30,842 nt of DNA, from positions 1 to 30,842 of the forward strand of contig JBBSQE010000011.1 of NCBI GenBank assembly GCA_038258095.1, in the 5' to 3' direction. How positions within the stretch are numbered: position 1 is the stretch's first letter; every line of letters begins with the position of its first letter. The DNA comes from JBBSQE01 sp038258095 (GTDB taxonomy: Bacteria > Actinomycetota > Thermoleophilia > Solirubrobacterales > 70-9). Shown here one piece after another: positions 29,189 through 30,842 of the stretch. The notes under the pieces are model-generated. The model worked only from the letters and a program-made list of their open reading frames with translations. It was not told where the DNA came from and searched no databases. Both the position numbers and the translations under genes were made by a program.

Positions 29189-29932
29189 GTGATTGCGGCC
29201 GCCAGCACAGACCCGGCCGGCGCTGGGATACTCGCCGCTCTATTCGCGGGCCTGATCTCGTTCCTTTCTCCGTGCGTGCTTCCTCTCGTCCCCGGATACC
29301 TCTCGGCCGTCACGGGCGTGGCCCCCCGCGACCTCGACGACGCCGACTGGCGCCGCGTGCTGGCCCCGAGCCTGATCTTCGTCGCGAGCTTCTCGGCGAT
29401 CTTCATCGCGCTCGGGCTGACCGCGACGAGCCTCGGGTCAAACCTCCAGGAGCACCGTCAGACCCTCGAGAAGATCTCGGCGGCCCTGATCGTCCTCATG
29501 GGCATCCTCTTCCTCGCCTCGATCTTCGTCGTCCGGCTCAACCGCGAGTGGCGGGTCGACTCGCTGATGGAGCGGGCCGGCAAGGGCGGCCCGATCGTGG
29601 CCGGCGCGGCCTTCGCCATCGCCTGGACGCCGTGCATCGGCCCGACTCTCAGCGCGATCCTCGCCACCGCGTCGCTGTCGCACTCCGTCCTGCGGGGCGC
29701 CTTGCTCCTCGCCGTCTACTCCGCCGGGCTGGGCATTCCGTTCCTGCTCACGGCTCTCGCCTTCTCCCGGATGACGACGGCCTTTGCGGTCATCAAGCGC
29801 CACTACTCGGTGGTCACAGCCGTCGGCGGGGTGATCCTGATCATCGTTGGGGTCGCGATCTGGACCGGCGAGTTCTTCCAGTTCAACATCTGGGCCCAGA
29901 ACCTCTCCACGAACCTGGGCTTGAACGTCTGA
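29189..29932 (+). CDS. CcdA/DsbD-like cytochrome c biogenesis membrane protein
   Basis: CcdA proteins carry reducing power from cytoplasmic thioredoxin across the membrane for cytochrome c maturation or disulfide control. The 247-residue protein has six hydrophobic segments, with one redox cysteine in SFLSPCVLPLVPGYLS (residue 28) and the second in AWTPCIGPTLSA, as the family requires. Usual partners (ResA, ResB, ResC) are not next to it. GTG 29189 is chosen because it follows the predicted -10 by 8 bases and begins just before the first helix; TTG 29153 lies on the -35 and is unlikely. Confidence 0.9.
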   Translation: MIAAASTDPAGAGILAALFAGLISFLSPCVLPLVPGYLSAVTGVAPRDLDDADWRRVLAPSLIFVASFSAIFIALGLTATSLGSNLQEHRQTLEKISAALIVLMGILFLASIFVVRLNREWRVDSLMERAGKGGPIVAGAAFAIAWTPCIGPTLSAILATASLSHSVLRGALLLAVYSAGLGIPFLLTALAFSRMTTAFAVIKRHYSVVTAVGGVILIIVGVAIWTGEFFQFNIWAQNLSTNLGLNV

Positions 29933-29952
29933 CCGCGCGAGCGCGACCGGGC

Positions 29953-30432
29953 TCAGGAGAACGCGAGCCGGGCGGCTTTCAGCCGCTGTTCCTTCAGATC
30001 GACGAGCTGCTTCTCGGCCTTCTTTGTGAGGCGGGTCAGCTCGGCCTTCTTCAGCTTCGGCTCGGTTTCGGCGACCTCGCGGAGGATCTCGTACATCGAG
30101 AGCTTTCCCCGCACCCCGATCGTCAGTGCCTCGAGCTCCACCATCCGGCTGAGCGGCGAGGAGCCCCGCAGGGAGCCGTTCAGCTTCAGGCGCCCGGCCT
30201 TCTCGGCCGCCCACGCGCCGGCAATCTTCACCCGGTCCGCGCCTATATCGAGGGACTCCATGATCTCGCGGAGCCTTTCGCGCTCCTGCGCGATCTCGTC
30301 CCGCAGGCCTCTCAGGAAGGGCCCGAACTCGCTGTCCTCGTTCGCTCCGGCTGCCCGGTCAGCCAGCGCCAGCCCGCCGGTCGCGCCCGCGTAGTGGTCC
30401 TGCAGGTAGATGCCGAGCAGCTTGCGGTCCAT
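29953..30432 (-). CDS. Helical hypothetical protein
   Basis: The 159-residue product is almost entirely helical: MDRKLLGIYLQDHYAGATGGLALADRAAG, then a charged helix with EIAQERERLREIMESL, VELEALTIGVRGKLSMYEIL and a lysine-rich last helix. The pattern recalls a four-helix ferritin-like bundle, but no metal-binding set can be assigned firmly. Its ATG overlaps the stop of the upstream gene (TGATG), so the two are probably co-translated and may interact. It ends 20 bases from the convergent CcdA-like gene, with a short CGCG hairpin (29934-29945) between. Confidence 0.7.
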   Translation of the reverse strand: MDRKLLGIYLQDHYAGATGGLALADRAAGANEDSEFGPFLRGLRDEIAQERERLREIMESLDIGADRVKIAGAWAAEKAGRLKLNGSLRGSSPLSRMVELEALTIGVRGKLSMYEILREVAETEPKLKKAELTRLTKKAEKQLVDLKEQRLKAARLAFS

Positions 30433-30737
30433 CAGGGCTCCTCGCGCTCGGGAGTGATCAGAGGGCCGGCGGGAACGCCGACCTCGACGGGCTCGCTGAT
30501 CGCCTCGGTCTCCTCCAACCCCTGTCCCCCACCTTCGCGCGAGCAAACGATTCGGAAGCGGCCGGTGCCGATCTCGGCATCAGCCACGAGCGGCAGGCCG
30601 CGGATCTCCTCCCAGCCCAGGCGCTCCAGCTCGAACGGGTTCATCCGCACCTCGGAGGCCGGGAACGGGCATCCGGAGTTGTGTTGGTCGATCGCCTTGG
30701 AAATGGCCTCGAGATTCTTCGCTTCCGGAGTGCTCAC
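30432..30737 (-). CDS. Hypothetical protein coupled to the helical protein
   Basis: The 101-residue product is not recognised. It has a cysteine near the start (NSGCPFPASEVRMNPFELERLGW) and a central beta-rich part (IRGLPLVADAEIGTGRFRIVCSREGG), then an acidic tail. It starts at GTG 30737, 7 bases after TAGAAT; the in-frame ATG at 30770 lies upstream of that element. It is transcribed away from dinB. Confidence 0.7.
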   Translation of the reverse strand: MSTPEAKNLEAISKAIDQHNSGCPFPASEVRMNPFELERLGWEEIRGLPLVADAEIGTGRFRIVCSREGGGQGLEETEAISEPVEVGVPAGPLITPEREEP

Positions 30738-30744
30738 GGGCGGG

Positions 30745-30750
30745 ATTCTA
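30745..30750 (-). promoter_or_regulatory. -10 element, two-gene hypothetical operon
   Basis: TAGAAT (30750 to 30745) is followed by 7 bases and the GTG at 30737. TTGTTC lies 14 bases upstream. Confidence 0.5.
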
Positions 30751-30798
30751 GGCCGCGGGGAAGCGAACAAGAGTTCGTTTGCCGTCGCACCTGGTCCC

Positions 30799-30804
30799 TA
30801 GGAT
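30799..30804 (+). promoter_or_regulatory. -10 element, dinB
   Basis: TAGGAT is followed by 6 bases and the GTG at 30811. TTGCCG lies 14 bases upstream. Confidence 0.5.
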
Positions 30805-30810
30805 CGGTTC

Positions 30811-30842
30811 GTGGCCCGCACCATCGCCCATCTCGACATGGA
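30811..30842 (+). CDS. dinB: DNA polymerase IV, first residues only
   Basis: Only ten codons are visible: VARTIAHLDM. This is the characteristic beginning of DinB-type Y-family polymerases, which normally read RxIAHLDMDAFF, where the Asp after His-Leu is a catalytic metal ligand. The start fits the -10 at 30799. The window ends before the rest, so the call rests on this short match. Confidence 0.65.
   Translation, partial: MARTIAHLDM

Noticed and set aside
29934..29945. CGCG-CGAG-CGCG hairpin as terminator of the CcdA-like gene
   Set aside because: A 4-bp stem without a T-run is too weak to call in such GC-rich sequence.
1..30842. tRNA, rRNA, CRISPR arrays or riboswitches
   Set aside because: Reading both strands gave no cloverleaf, ribosomal RNA, regular short repeats with spacers, or a known riboswitch core. 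A covariance-model scan could still find a short RNA I missed.

Overview
The window comes from a GC-rich actinobacterial chromosome. A deep lineage such as Thermoleophilia (Solirubrobacterales/Gaiellales-like) fits best, but this is inferred from gene content: recA-recX followed by an RNase Y gene, miaB-miaA-dapF, an LL-diaminopimelate aminotransferase, and a MurT/GatD lipid II amidation pair. No rRNA, tRNA or CRISPR array was recognised. Third codon positions are strongly G/C in most genes and clearly less so between about 24.6 and 28.2 kb.

Layout. Bases 1-9091 are a plus-strand core block: recA (5' end outside the window), recX, rny, a membrane cupredoxin, miaB, miaA, a small membrane protein, dapF, dapL and a RidA-family protein. 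A minus-strand operon (12387 to 9129) carries an NAD-dependent epimerase, an MBL-fold hydrolase and an amidase. hflX runs divergently from it, followed by dut. A second minus-strand operon (18007 to 14228) encodes a YegS-like lipid kinase, MurT, a methyltransferase and GatD, with another methyltransferase gene just upstream. Plus-strand ppiase, an alpha/beta hydrolase and a PRC-barrel protein follow. The 20.6-24.6 kb stretch holds small genes, a tocopherol cyclase-like gene, a VapBC-type toxin-antitoxin pair, a crotonase and a VOC protein. The 24.6-28.2 kb stretch is accessory DNA: gene remnants, and a PD-(D/E)XK-like protein gene flanked by matching inverted repeats (a candidate mobile element). 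The right end returns to ordinary genes: an SDR, a CcdA-type protein, two coupled small hypotheticals and the start of dinB.

The strongest window-wide signal is regulatory. About twenty genes on both strands start with ATG or GTG only 6-10 bases after a TANNNT-type hexamer (often TAGGCT), the arrangement expected for leaderless transcripts. Four times the stop codon of the preceding gene is the first three bases of that hexamer. The pattern refines several start codons and reveals a gene too short for usual cutoffs (21000-21173).

Other points of note: a DapF homologue with serine at both catalytic cysteine positions; an RNase Y without its membrane anchor; a methyltransferase gene coupled between murT and gatD; and two enzymes (MBL hydrolase, alpha/beta hydrolase) whose conserved N-termini have no ATG, GTG or TTG start and appear to begin at CTG and ATC directly after an upstream stop codon.
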